From NCBI RefSeq assembly GCF_039541955.1, contig NZ_BAABHF010000022.1:248001-312000 (forward strand): a DNA stretch of 64,000 bases, given 5' to 3'. The DNA comes from Actinoallomurus oryzae. GTDB lineage: Bacteria > Actinomycetota > Actinomycetes > Streptosporangiales > Streptosporangiaceae. Below, one piece after another: positions 14,414 through 23,704 of the stretch; the stretch's first letter is position 1; every line of letters begins with the position of its first letter. The notes under the pieces were generated by a model that worked only from the letters and a program-made list of their open reading frames with translations, was not told where the DNA came from and did no database searches. The translations under genes and the position numbers were made by a program.

Positions 14414-16710
14414 CCGTCACCGAGGCTCCAAGCCTGCCCCGCGACATCGGCGGCAAGAACGTCGGCCGCCCGATCGACCGCGTGGACGGACCGGCCAAGA
14501 CCACCGGCGCCGCCCGGTACGCGGCCGAGTATCCCTATCCCGACCTCGCGCACGCCGCCCTGGTGCACGCCACCGTGAGCCGGGCCCGGATCACCGCCGT
14601 CGACACCGCGGCCGCCCGCGAGGTTCCCGGCGTCATCGCCGTGCTGACGCATGAGAACGCGCCCGCGCTCAAGCCGCCCCCGGCGGTGAACCCGCTGAAC
14701 CTGAGCACGCTCGTCTCCGGCACCTCGCTGAACTACCTGGGCACCGACGAGGTGCACTGGAACGGCCAGCCGGTCGCGGTCGTCGTCGCCGAGAGCCTCG
14801 ACGCCGCCCGCGAGGCCGCCGCCCTGGTCCGCCCGGCCTACGCCGAGCTGCCCGCCATCGTCGACTTCGCCGCGCACGAGGGCGAAGCCACCCCGCAGAA
14901 GGGCAACATGATCATGCCCGGCGGCGCACGCAAGGGCGACGCCGAGGCCGCGGTCGCGACGGCACCGGTCAGCGTGGACCTGCGGTTCACCACGCCGCCG
15001 TACAACCACAACGCCATCGAGCCGCACGCGACCACGGCGGCCTGGGACGGCGACCGCCTCACCGTGTACGACTCCACGCAGAACATCGACTGGTTCCGCC
15101 GCCACCTCGCCCTCCGCTTCGACATACCGCTGGACTCCGTACGAGTGATCGCGCCGTATGTCGGAGGCGGTTTCGGCGGCAAGGGCATGGTCTGGGCGGG
15201 CACGATCATCGCGGCACTGGCCTCCCGCGCGACCGGCCGGCCGGTACGCCTCGCGCTGACCCGTGAAGGCGTCTACCGCACGGTCGGCGGCCGTACGCCC
15301 TCGATCCAGCGGGTCGCGCTGGGAGCCGACGCCGACGGCCGCCTGACCGCCCTGCTCCACACGAGCGTGACCCGCCGGGGACACGTCGGCGGTGGCCCCG
15401 AACAGGTCACCTCGCAGTCGCGGCACCTGTACGACGCGCCGAACATCCTGCTCGAGCAGAAGATCGTCGAGTTGGACCTGCTCTCGAACACCCCGATGCG
15501 CGCGCCCGGCGAGTCGATCGGCACGTTCGCGCTGGAGTCGGCCGTCGACGAGCTGGCCGGGAGGCTGGGCCTGGACCCGATCGAACTGCGTATGCGCAAT
15601 GAGCCGTCGCGGAATCCGATCGACGGCAAGCGGTTCTCACACCGGATGCTGCGTGAGGCGTACGCCCTGGGTGCCGAGCGGTTCGGCTGGTCCGCCCGCA
15701 CACCGGAGCCGGGGTCGATGCGCGACGGCCGGTGGCTCGTCGGCATGGGCGTCGCGACGGCTTACCATCCGTCGCTGCAGTTCGCCGCCAACGTGACCGT
15801 ACGGCTCTCCGCCGACGGCACCGTCCTCGTCCGCTGTGGCATGCAGGAGATGGGGATGGGTGTGGCCACCGCGCAGGCGCAGATCGCGGCGGACGCCCTG
15901 GGCGTGCCGTTCACGGCGGTGCGCGTGGAGTATGGCGACTCGACCCTGCCCATCGCCCCCGGCGCGGGCGGGTCCATGCAGACCGCGAGCGTCGCCGCGA
16001 GCCTGCTGGCCGCGTCCGAGAAGCTGAAACGGTCGGTGCTCACGCTCGCGCGGCGCACCGGCTCGCCGTTGCGGGCACGACGGCCGGAGGCCGTGGAGGC
16101 GCGCGACGGCGGGCTCTGGGAGAAGGCCGGTCCCGGCGAGACGTACGCCGCGATCCTCGCCCGAGCCGGGCGCGAACACGTCGAGGTCTCCGTCGGCGCG
16201 GACCGTGGCCTGGGCGCGGCGGTCGGGCAGGCCCGCTTCATGGGGAAGGTTCTGCTCGACCGGCGCCGCTGGGTCAAGGCCGCGTGCGGGGCGCAGTTCT
16301 GCGAGGTCCGCGTCGACCCGGACACCGGTGAGGTGCGGGTGTCGCGCTGGCTCGGGTCCTTCGACGTCGGCACCGTGGTCAACGCCAAGACCGCCGCGAG
16401 TCAGTTGCGCGGCGGCATCGTGATGGGCATCGGCATGGCGCTGTCGGAGGAGACGCTGGTCGATCCACGGAACGGCCGGATCATGAATCCGAGCCTGGCC
16501 GGGTACCACGTGCCGGTGCACGCCGACGTTCCGCCGATCGACATCTGTTACCTGGACGAACCGGATCCGACGATGCCGCTCGGCCTGGTCGGCATCGGCG
16601 AGGTCGGCATCACCGGCGTCGCGGCCGCGATCGCCAACGCCGTCCACCACGCCACCGGCCGCCGCGTACGCGACCTGCCGATCACCCTGGACAGGGTCCT
16701 CCCCGGGTAG
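14410..16710 (+). CDS. paoC: Molybdenum hydroxylase large subunit (PaoC-like)
   Basis: A 766-residue molybdopterin-cytosine-dinucleotide subunit. It has the G-G-G-F-G-G-K-G glycine loop, M-R-A-P-G-E at the cofactor pocket, and the C-terminal G-I-G-E-V-G-I-T-G containing the catalytic glutamate. Length and subunit order (2Fe-2S, FAD, Mo) match PaoABC-type aldehyde oxidoreductases. No XdhC/PaoD cofactor chaperone gene is adjacent, so maturation must rely on one elsewhere. The substrate is probably an aldehyde or N-heterocycle; this is inferred from subunit type only. Confidence 0.9.
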   Translation: MTVTEAPSLPRDIGGKNVGRPIDRVDGPAKTTGAARYAAEYPYPDLAHAALVHATVSRARITAVDTAAAREVPGVIAVLTHENAPALKPPPAVNPLNLSTLVSGTSLNYLGTDEVHWNGQPVAVVVAESLDAAREAAALVRPAYAELPAIVDFAAHEGEATPQKGNMIMPGGARKGDAEAAVATAPVSVDLRFTTPPYNHNAIEPHATTAAWDGDRLTVYDSTQNIDWFRRHLALRFDIPLDSVRVIAPYVGGGFGGKGMVWAGTIIAALASRATGRPVRLALTREGVYRTVGGRTPSIQRVALGADADGRLTALLHTSVTRRGHVGGGPEQVTSQSRHLYDAPNILLEQKIVELDLLSNTPMRAPGESIGTFALESAVDELAGRLGLDPIELRMRNEPSRNPIDGKRFSHRMLREAYALGAERFGWSARTPEPGSMRDGRWLVGMGVATAYHPSLQFAANVTVRLSADGTVLVRCGMQEMGMGVATAQAQIAADALGVPFTAVRVEYGDSTLPIAPGAGGSMQTASVAASLLAASEKLKRSVLTLARRTGSPLRARRPEAVEARDGGLWEKAGPGETYAAILARAGREHVEVSVGADRGLGAAVGQARFMGKVLLDRRRWVKAACGAQFCEVRVDPDTGEVRVSRWLGSFDVGTVVNAKTAASQLRGGIVMGIGMALSEETLVDPRNGRIMNPSLAGYHVPVHADVPPIDICYLDEPDPTMPLGLVGIGEVGITGVAAAIANAVHHATGRRVRDLPITLDRVLPG

Positions 16711-17104
16711 GCACCAGGACTCCGGGACTGCGACGGCGCCACGGCGCAGAAGTTCGCCCTGAGCCGGGAGACGGTGACCAGGCCCGCTCCGGCGGGCCGT
16801 GGTGACACTGCCGCGTGGCACGGGTGGGGACGGGCCGGTCCCGGGCGCGTGACAGACTTGGACACCGAAAGAAGTCGAACGACGCCCGGTGATTCGTGCT
16901 GGTCAGCCCCGCTTTGCCGCATCGCGGCGCGGTCCGTACGCAAGGGCCGGCCTCATGTACGGGCGGCCGGCACTCGGGATGCTTCGTGTCGTTCGCCTTG
17001 TCGGGGGTACGCGCGGTACCGGTCGCGCGCGCCGGCTCTCGCTTCCACAGGAGCGGACGCCCGCGCGCCGTGACGCCGGTGCCGCCGCAGTGGAAGGAGT
17101 ACGC
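16711..17104. other. Intergenic region with a lectin-like coding scrap
   Basis: No convincing gene. At 16726-16764 one frame reads D-C-D-G-A-T-A-Q-K-F-A-L-S, nearly the last 13 residues of the arabinofuranosidase lectin domain 4.6 kb upstream. This looks like the decayed end of another ricin-type lectin gene. The stretch before 17105 ends with the ribosome site of the next gene. Confidence 0.45.
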
Positions 17105-17437
17105 GTGAAGATCCCGAGGCGTCTCAACGCCGCCTTGGACTGGATCGGCGACCATGCCCGGGTCATGTTGATCGTCCTGCCTCTGGTGGTCGCCGCGGTC
17201 GCCGTGCTGTGGATGCCCGCCCTGGCCGCGCTCGCGGTGGGGGTCGGCGTCGGCAGTGTGACGGTCCACTTCCGGATGAGCAAGCGCGTGGCCCGGCTGC
17301 GGGCCGAGGTCGATGACCTGCTGCGGGAGAACGGCGCGCTGCGACACCGGCGGAACATGATCGCCAGGGCGAACGTCACGTCCGAAAGCGTGCTCACCCA
17401 GAAGCTGCCGGCCATCCCCGAGGAGACCGACGAGTAG
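17105..17437 (+). CDS. Small membrane protein of unknown function
   Basis: A 110-residue protein starting with GTG 5 nt after GGAAGGAG. Two adjacent hydrophobic segments (about 18-37 and 38-58) are followed by a charged, coiled-coil-prone C-terminal part rich in Arg, Leu and Glu (about 62-90). I do not recognise a family. It stands alone between the oxidoreductase operon and a convergent GarA-like gene, and an imperfect hairpin follows it. Confidence 0.7.
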   Translation: MKIPRRLNAALDWIGDHARVMLIVLPLVVAAVAVLWMPALAALAVGVGVGSVTVHFRMSKRVARLRAEVDDLLRENGALRHRRNMIARANVTSESVLTQKLPAIPEETDE

Positions 17438-17474
17438 CCCCGCCGATCAGTGGCGGCCCGCGGCCCTGGGGCGA

Positions 17475-17520
17475 GTCTCAAAGTCCCGCTGTCCTACTGC
17501 GCGGCCGGGGACTCTGAGAC
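17475..17520. terminator. Imperfect terminator-like hairpin
   Basis: The 13-nt arms GTCTCAAAGTCCC and GGGACTCTGAGAC pair with one mismatch around a 20-nt loop, 37 bp after the small membrane protein gene. It may terminate that gene, although the loop is long. Confidence 0.4.
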
Positions 17521-17706
17521 ACGCCCTGGTCCCGAACGCGCGAACGTCCGCGACCCCGGTCCCCTCCCCCAAAGGAACCGGTGCGGACGTCCGCTCTGGG
17601 GCCCCGTGGACATCGACACACAGTCGGGCCCCATCCGGCCGGAGCGCGAGAACCCCCCAATCCTCGCTGCGGTCCGGCCAATCTTTCGCTCCCAGACCGC
17701 GAGAAT

Positions 17707-17731
17707 ACGAAAGTCGCCGGGCGACTTTCGT
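17707..17731. repeat. Perfect 12+12 bp inverted repeat
   Basis: ACGAAAGTCGCC and its exact complement are separated by a single G. It could terminate the minus-strand GarA-like gene, whose stop is 53 bp away, or bind a regulator. Confidence 0.6.
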
Positions 17732-17735
17732 CAGT

Positions 17736-17774
17736 CCACGGTTGACATCTGCGTGTACACCCACGGTTGACATC
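17736..17774. repeat. Pair of 14-bp direct repeats containing TTGACA
   Basis: CCACGGTTGACATC occurs at 17736-17749 and 17761-17774, start to start 25 bp. Each copy contains a perfect TTGACA. The location between convergent genes is odd for promoters of annotated genes. Confidence 0.6.
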
Positions 17775-17783
17775 ACCCCGGCG

Positions 17784-18374
17784 TCACCGCCGCCATCGGG
17801 ACCACCAGCCACGCCGGGGGCGGGGGGCGGCCTCCGGCGCACCGACGGGCACGCTCTCGAGCGCGTTGCTGAGGTAGACTAGGCGGAACTTACCGATCTG
17901 GACCTCATCACCGCTGGACAGGGCGGTCTCGTCGATCCTCCGCCGGTTGACGTAGGTGCCGTTGAGGCTGCCCATGTCGCGTACGGAGAACCGCGCGCCC
18001 TGCCGGTAGAACTCCGCGTGCCCTCGCGACACGGTGACGTCGTCGAGGAAGATGTCGCTCTCCGGATGACGGCCCGCGGTGGTGGTCTCGCGGTCGAGCA
18101 GGAACCGGCTGCCGGCGTTCGGTCCTCGTTTCACGAGGAGCAGTGCCGTGTTGGGCGGGAGCGACTCGACTCCCACATGATCGGCGACCGGCTCGTCGGC
18201 CAGTTCGGCCGCGACGGCGTCCTCGATCGCGCTGAACGACATCGTCGACGTCGAATCGCCGGGCTCGTCTGTCATCGGGGGAACACCGTGAGTGAGCGGA
18301 GTGCCGCAGTTCGAACAGAAGCGGGCACCGTCCGGATTGGTGTGACCGCACTGCGTACAGGAAGCGCTCGGCAT
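17784..18374 (-). CDS. garA: GarA/OdhI-like FHA-domain protein with N-terminal zinc ribbon
   Basis: A 196-residue protein. Residues 1-28 form a zinc ribbon (C6-x2-C9 ... C20-x2-C23). A Ser/Thr-rich segment D-S-T-S-T-M-S-F follows near 40-47, where GarA carries its kinase phosphosites. The FHA domain (about 76-170) has G-R-H-P-E-S-D-I-F-L-D-D-V-T-V-S-R and S-L-N-G-T-Y-V-N, almost identical to mycobacterial GarA. GarA and OdhI inhibit 2-oxoglutarate dehydrogenase and tune glutamate metabolism under Ser/Thr kinase control. Mycobacterial GarA lacks a zinc ribbon. The ATG at 18374 follows AGGAGGT. Confidence 0.85.
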   Translation of the reverse strand: MPSASCTQCGHTNPDGARFCSNCGTPLTHGVPPMTDEPGDSTSTMSFSAIEDAVAAELADEPVADHVGVESLPPNTALLLVKRGPNAGSRFLLDRETTTAGRHPESDIFLDDVTVSRGHAEFYRQGARFSVRDMGSLNGTYVNRRRIDETALSSGDEVQIGKFRLVYLSNALESVPVGAPEAAPRPRRGWWSRWRR

Positions 18375-18882
18375 CGTCGCTCCACCTCCTACCTGTGGCT
18401 TCGGGGGTGCCTCGTGCACCGTACGGCACCCGCGTCGGGCATTCGTCCTCCGGTGGCACCACGCCTTCGGTTCGTCCGCGGCACGCCGCCCGTCACGCTG
18501 CGTACGAACCGGAAACGATCTTGAAGATATCCCGCCTGAGGGTTGGCGAAACGTTGACTGATCAACACCTCGCCGCGGCGAAGAGTTCCCACCGTGACGA
18601 AGAAGCGTCGTGACCTCCACCGGCGACGCTCGTTGCGCCGCCCCTGGAGAGCCTCGCCGGTGCGGTGGCGCGTCCAGTCCAGACGGACACCATCTCAGCG
18701 AACCGCCCGTACCGGCGAATCCGGCACCGGCCGGTCGGCGACATTACCCGCACGAAACCGTACGAACCCGGTCAAGATTATCTGGCCCGCGAGAGTGATC
18801 AATCGATCCGCGACGGGCTGGAAATCTCCCCGGAAAAACGTCAGTCTCTGACGGGTCACGGGTGTGTTCAGGGGAGGCCGGC
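18375..18882. other. Intergenic region, no supported gene
   Basis: About 500 bp between divergent genes. Short frames exist on both strands but none has a ribosome site plus convincing protein-like composition. It must hold the promoters of the GarA-like gene and of the alpha/beta hydrolase. I found no clear palindrome or RNA structure. Confidence 0.5.
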
Positions 18883-19749
18883 TTGACGATCATGATCGAC
18901 CTGCGCGATGGAAGAAGAGTCGCGGTGGAGGAATGGGGCGCACCGGACGGGAGTCCCGTCTTACTCCTTCACGGCACGCCGGGCAGCCGTCTCGGCCCGG
19001 TTCCGCGGCCCCTCGTGCTCTACCAGCTCGGCGTCCGGCTGATCACCTTCGACCGGCCCGGCTACGGCCGTTCCGACCGCAGGCCCGGCCGCAGGGTCGC
19101 CGATGTGGCCGCCGACGTGTCGGAGATAGCCGACGCTCTGGGGCTGGAGCGGTTCGGCGTCCTCGGGCGCTCCGGCGGCGGACCGCACGCCCTCGCGTGC
19201 GCCGCCCTCCTGCCCGAACGGACGACCCGCGCAGCGGTACTCGTCGGGCTGGCGCCGAGCGAGGCCGACGGGCTCGACTGGTTCGCCGACATGACCGAGT
19301 CGAACGTGGACGCCTACCAGGCGGTCCGCGATGACGGGGGCGCGGTGATGGCCCGCCTCCGGCCGATCGCCGACCGGATCCGGGCGAACCCCGCGCAGCT
19401 GGTCACGAGCCTCTACGACGAGCTCACCCAGTCCGACCGCCGGATCGTGGCCGACGCGGGCATCCGGCGCCAGCTCATCGAGAACTACGCCGAGGCCGTG
19501 CGGAACTCCGCCGACGGCTGGTTCGACGACCTGCACGCCTTCGCCACCTCCTGGGGCTTCGAACCCGGCGGCATCGAACGGCCGATCATGCTGTGGCACG
19601 GCGCCGAGGACACGTTCTCCCCGGTCGGTCACTCACGCTGGCTCGGCGACCACATCCCCTTCTCGTTCGTGATCGTGGAACGCGGCAGCGCGCACTTCGG
19701 CGCGTTGAACGTCATGCCCGACATGCTGCGCTGGCTCGCCGGATCCTGA
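18883..19749 (+). CDS. Alpha/beta-fold hydrolase
   Basis: A hydrolase of about 288 residues. H-G-T-P-G-S gives the oxyanion region, the nucleophile elbow is G-R-S-G-G, the acid is in G-A-E-D-T-F and the histidine in G-S-A-H-F-G, so the triad is complete. It resembles haloperoxidase/epoxide-hydrolase-like esterases; the substrate is unknown. I prefer the TTG at 18883 because GGGGAGG sits 5 nt upstream. The ATG at 18892 would be 14 nt from it. The gene converges on fxsT with a 16-bp gap. Confidence 0.8.
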   Translation: MTIMIDLRDGRRVAVEEWGAPDGSPVLLLHGTPGSRLGPVPRPLVLYQLGVRLITFDRPGYGRSDRRPGRRVADVAADVSEIADALGLERFGVLGRSGGGPHALACAALLPERTTRAAVLVGLAPSEADGLDWFADMTESNVDAYQAVRDDGGAVMARLRPIADRIRANPAQLVTSLYDELTQSDRRIVADAGIRRQLIENYAEAVRNSADGWFDDLHAFATSWGFEPGGIERPIMLWHGAEDTFSPVGHSRWLGDHIPFSFVIVERGSAHFGALNVMPDMLRWLAGS

Positions 19750-19765
19750 TCGGCCGGCGGTCTCA

Positions 19766-22700
19766 TCAGGCGGGCTGCGGCTCGAGGTCGCGGGAGAGAC
19801 GCCGGCCGTGCCGGACGGCGATGACGTCGGGGTGGTCCTCACCGAGGAGCCGGCTCAGGACCGCGATCGCCTCCTGACGGTGTGCCCTCGCCTCCGTGGT
19901 GCGGCCCAGCGCCTCCAGGCTGGCGGACAGGTTGCAGCGAGCGGCCAGCGTGTCGGGGTGCGTCGCGTGCAGGCGATCGGTCAGCTTCGCGATCGCCTCC
20001 TGCTCCAGCTCGGCGGCTTCGGCGTACCGGTCCAGATCGGCGGCGCTGTTCGCCAGGTTCAGCATGCCGACCAGCGTGAACGGGTGCTCCTCCCCGAAGG
20101 TCGCGCGGAGCCTCGGCACGGTCGACGCCGCGAGTTCGTACGCGCCACCGACGTCGCCGACGTCCCGGAGGAAGACGGCCAGGTTGTTCTCCAGCAGCCG
20201 GCCGTAGTGGTGGTCCTCGCCCAGGGCGTCGCGGAGCACGCCGAGCGTCCGGCGGGTACGGTCCCGGGCGGCGGCGCCGTCGCCGATCGCCCACAGGCAC
20301 ACGGCGACCTCCGCGTCGGCCGCCACGGCGTCCGGTGAGTCGGGGTAGAACTGGCGGTAGCGGTCGTAGGTGCCCTCCGCCAGCTTGAGGGCCTCGTCGG
20401 TACGCCCGGCCTTCCGCAGCGCCACCGCGAGGCTCTTGGCGGCGCGCAGGGGGTCGGGGAGCTGGTCGCCCAGCACCTCGATGTAGGTCTCGTAGGTCGC
20501 GCGCAGGCGCGTCACGGACTCCTCGTACTGCCCGCCCTCCCGCAGGTCGCGGGCCAGGTTCGCGGCCGAGAACAGCGTGTAGGGGTGTTTCTGCCCCAGT
20601 GCCGCCTGCCGGCGCTCCAGGGTGTCCTCATCCAGCGTCCGCGCGCTGTAGTAGTTCCCCACCGAGCGGTGCGACACGGCCAGGTTGTTCGCCGCCATCA
20701 GCGTCCGGGGGTGGTCCTCCCCGTAGAGGTCCTGAAGCGCCGCGTACGTCTGCTCGTCCAGTTCGAGGGCGTCGTCGAACTTGCCGAGCGCGCGCATGTC
20801 GGCGGTCAGCCCGCTGGCCGTGATGAGCGTGTGCGGGTGCGTGGGCCCGATCGCGGGTGAGTTCTTCTGCCGGTTCCAGACGTGCGTGTCGAGCTCGTAG
20901 GCCTCGGTGAACCGGCCCTGCGAGCGGTGGACGTTGGCCAGTTGCGACAGCAGGAACAGCCGCTGCCAGTAGTCCTCGCCGAGCCGGTCGCGCCACAGGT
21001 CGGCCAGGTACCGACCGCTGGACAGGGCACCCTCGTAGTTGCCGCGTTTCCACTGGTAGCGGACGAGGTCGATGAACATCTGCCGGGTGTCCTCCTCGTC
21101 GCACTCCGCGGCGCGCGAGGATTCGACGTGCGGCATGATCTTGTCCAGGCTCGGCCAGTTGCCGGGGTCGTCGGTGTCTCCGCGCGGAGGACGCGCACCC
21201 ACGAGGATCTTGTGTACGTCGTGCATGGTCTCGTTCGCGCGTTCGGGCTCCATGCCCTCCCGCATGACGGCCTGCACCAGCGTGTGCACCTGGATGGAGT
21301 TGTTGCCCTGATCCACCTTGGCCAGCGCGAACCGGCTGATCTCCCGCACCACTTTGCCCAGGACCAGCTTGTCCCGCAGGGTCTCGTCGTACGGGACGAG
21401 GATCTCGGCCGTCTGGTCGCTGTAGATCAGGTCCAGGGAGATCGGGTCGGAGGAGAAGAAGGCGAGGAGTTCGAGCAGGCGGGCCGCGGCCGGCGACGCC
21501 TCTCTGAGCTGCCGGAAGGACACGTTCCACGTCAGTGCCACCGACTGGGGGAACTCCTTCGTGCTGAGGTTGAGCGTCGAGGCGGTCTGCTGTTCGAGCG
21601 CGCTCAGGTATTCGCTCGCCGGCATCGAGGTGGCCTCCAGCCACGCGGCCACCTGCTCGATGGCCAGGGGCAGGAACCCCAGCGCCCGGCCGATCTTCAC
21701 GGCGTTGTCCGGGGCGAGGCCCGGCACCCGACGCAGCAGGTGTAAGGCGGCCTCCCGCTCGGTGAAGACGTCGACGGCGATCGGCTTGGCGAACTGGGTC
21801 CAGGCCGGGTCCCGCGAGGTGATCAGCACATGGCCGTCGCCGCCGGGGAGGAACTGCTCGAGTTCGGCCGGGTCGTCGGCGTTGTCGAAAATCAGGAGCC
21901 AGCGCGCGAACGGCGTGCCCCGGCGAAGGGCCTCCAGAGCCGCGTTGGCGGCTTCGGCGACGTTGTCGCCCACTCGCAGTCCGAGCCGGCCGGCCATGGC
22001 GGCCAGCGCGCTTCTGATCGAGTCGGGTTGCAGCGCGGGCACCCACCAGACCACGTCGTAGTCGGCGCGGAAGCGGTGGGCGTACTCCAGCGCGACCTGG
22101 GTCTTGCCCACGCCTCCGAGCCCGTGCAGCGCCTGCGGCAGCACGACGCGCTGGGTCGCGCCGAGCAGCTGGTCGCGGAGTTGTTCGAGCACCTGGCCGC
22201 GCCCGGTGAAGACGGCGTTGCGGCGGTCGACGTTCCACACCGGCGGTGAGGTCCTCGCCGCGCCGGGGAACCGGGCGGTCAGCCGCCCGTGCTCGCTGAT
22301 CGGCTCGGCGGTACGGCCCGGGCGGCCGAGCGCCCGCAGGACGGCGTCGGCGGACTGCTCCTCGCCGAGGCCCGTGAGGTCCAGCGGCGTCAGCTGCGAG
22401 AAGAACGGCTCGAGCTTGGCGTTCAGGATGCGGAGAACCGTCACCTGCTGGAGGGTCGCGCCGCTGCGCGCCGGCACGACCGTCTCCCAGGCCCGCCGGC
22501 CGCGCTCGGAGCCGATGAAGGCCGGCGAGAGCAGGACGATCGCGTGGTTGCTCCGGTCCATCCGGAGCTCGAACTCCTCCGGCGACGCCACGTCGGTGCA
22601 GTTGGCCGTGACCCGGAAGCCCGCCAGGCCCAGCACGCCGGCGATCCAGTCCGCCCAGGGCCGGTCCTCGGCGGCGTAGACGACGAGCACCTCGGAGCTC

Positions 22701-23689
22701 TCGGCGGGACCACGCCTGGCGAAGCGATCGAGCGTCGCCAGGCGGAGCTGCTCCTCCATGGGAGAGAAGGAGTCGATCCGCCCCTCGGTGATCTCGGCGG
22801 CGAGCCGTTCGAACGCGGCCAGCATGGAGTTGGGCGAGCCCGGCGTGTCGCCGAACGTCGCGAGAGTCTCCTCGAACGCGTAGAAGGGCCGATACGGGAT
22901 TTCGACGGAGAGCCAGTACCGGTTCATCTCCTCATGGGTGAGACCTTTCGGGAACCGGTCGAACCGCGCCCGCGCCAGGGCGCGGCCGGCCTCCACCTTG
23001 GCGTTCTCCCCGAACTCAATACGCATCGGAACAGGAAGAATGCGGATGCCGCGGTCGCCGTAGCGCTCGTCGATGTGCCGGGCCACCGCCGACGCACCGT
23101 CGATGCTCTGGTCACTGAGGGTGAAACAGTCGACGAGGACGTCCGGGAAATGCACCGTGCAGATGTCGGCGATGTCACTCAGGCCGGTCCTGCTGTCGAT
23201 CAACACGTAGTCATAGTGCCGCTTCATGTCCGCGCGCAGCGCGTCGAAGAACTGGCCGCCGCCGAGCCGGCCGTAGAAGTTGTCCCAGTCCATGCTGCTG
23301 ATCAACGATGAGTAGTCGCGGTTCTGGCGGCCGGCGGAGACGAAGTCGAGTGTCCCGTCGCCGGGGAAGTCCCAGTCCAGCGACACCGCGTAGCGGAGTA
23401 TCCGGGCGAACTCCAGATGCCAGTCTCGCGCGTTCTCGTGCTGCTCGGTGGCGGCCCACGAATATCGCGTCAGCAATTCGATGACGCCATCGGTCGCGGC
23501 CACCACGTCCTGATCGAGGAATGGCTGGAAGAACCGGTGCAGGCCCGGCGACTCAAGATCCCAGTCTACGGCGAGAACTCGTTTACCGGCCATAGCAAGA
23601 ATCCAGGAGACATTCGCCAGCGCCATCGTGCGGCCAGTGCCTCCCTTATAGGAATAGAAGGTCACTATAGTTCCGGTCGTGTTATCCAC
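19766..23689 (-). CDS. fxsT: FxSxx-COOH system protein FxsT (MinD-like, TIR, NB-ARC, TPR)
   Basis: A 1307-residue multidomain protein. A MinD/ParA-like ATPase starts with K-G-G-T-G-R-T at 15-21 and runs to about 300. A TIR-like domain (about 331-450) opens with S-E-V-L-V-V-Y-A-A-E-D. An NB-ARC ATPase has Walker A G-L-G-G-V-G-K-T at 523-530. About 500 residues of tetratricopeptide repeats follow, of the kinesin-light-chain type. This architecture defines the FxSxx-COOH tetratricopeptide protein, whose function is unknown. It resembles STAND sensors. Its GTG start lies 15 bp after the fxsC stop, so it is last in the fxs operon. Confidence 0.9.
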   Translation of the reverse strand: MDNTTGTIVTFYSYKGGTGRTMALANVSWILAMAGKRVLAVDWDLESPGLHRFFQPFLDQDVVAATDGVIELLTRYSWAATEQHENARDWHLEFARILRYAVSLDWDFPGDGTLDFVSAGRQNRDYSSLISSMDWDNFYGRLGGGQFFDALRADMKRHYDYVLIDSRTGLSDIADICTVHFPDVLVDCFTLSDQSIDGASAVARHIDERYGDRGIRILPVPMRIEFGENAKVEAGRALARARFDRFPKGLTHEEMNRYWLSVEIPYRPFYAFEETLATFGDTPGSPNSMLAAFERLAAEITEGRIDSFSPMEEQLRLATLDRFARRGPAESSEVLVVYAAEDRPWADWIAGVLGLAGFRVTANCTDVASPEEFELRMDRSNHAIVLLSPAFIGSERGRRAWETVVPARSGATLQQVTVLRILNAKLEPFFSQLTPLDLTGLGEEQSADAVLRALGRPGRTAEPISEHGRLTARFPGAARTSPPVWNVDRRNAVFTGRGQVLEQLRDQLLGATQRVVLPQALHGLGGVGKTQVALEYAHRFRADYDVVWWVPALQPDSIRSALAAMAGRLGLRVGDNVAEAANAALEALRRGTPFARWLLIFDNADDPAELEQFLPGGDGHVLITSRDPAWTQFAKPIAVDVFTEREAALHLLRRVPGLAPDNAVKIGRALGFLPLAIEQVAAWLEATSMPASEYLSALEQQTASTLNLSTKEFPQSVALTWNVSFRQLREASPAAARLLELLAFFSSDPISLDLIYSDQTAEILVPYDETLRDKLVLGKVVREISRFALAKVDQGNNSIQVHTLVQAVMREGMEPERANETMHDVHKILVGARPPRGDTDDPGNWPSLDKIMPHVESSRAAECDEEDTRQMFIDLVRYQWKRGNYEGALSSGRYLADLWRDRLGEDYWQRLFLLSQLANVHRSQGRFTEAYELDTHVWNRQKNSPAIGPTHPHTLITASGLTADMRALGKFDDALELDEQTYAALQDLYGEDHPRTLMAANNLAVSHRSVGNYYSARTLDEDTLERRQAALGQKHPYTLFSAANLARDLREGGQYEESVTRLRATYETYIEVLGDQLPDPLRAAKSLAVALRKAGRTDEALKLAEGTYDRYRQFYPDSPDAVAADAEVAVCLWAIGDGAAARDRTRRTLGVLRDALGEDHHYGRLLENNLAVFLRDVGDVGGAYELAASTVPRLRATFGEEHPFTLVGMLNLANSAADLDRYAEAAELEQEAIAKLTDRLHATHPDTLAARCNLSASLEALGRTTEARAHRQEAIAVLSRLLGEDHPDVIAVRHGRRLSRDLEPQPA

Positions 23690-23704
23690 GAGTCCCCCAA
23701 ACGA

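Larger units (their letters stand above)
17438..17783. other. Intergenic region with inverted and direct repeats
   Basis: About 350 bp between convergent genes. It holds an imperfect hairpin (17475-17520), a perfect inverted repeat (17707-17731) and a pair of 14-bp direct repeats (17736-17774). No credible coding frame was found. Confidence 0.6.

Noticed and set aside
18594..18851. Basic 85-codon frame starting with GTG
   Set aside because: No ribosome site and no recognisable domain; overlapping frames on the same strand look equally plausible, so none is supported.
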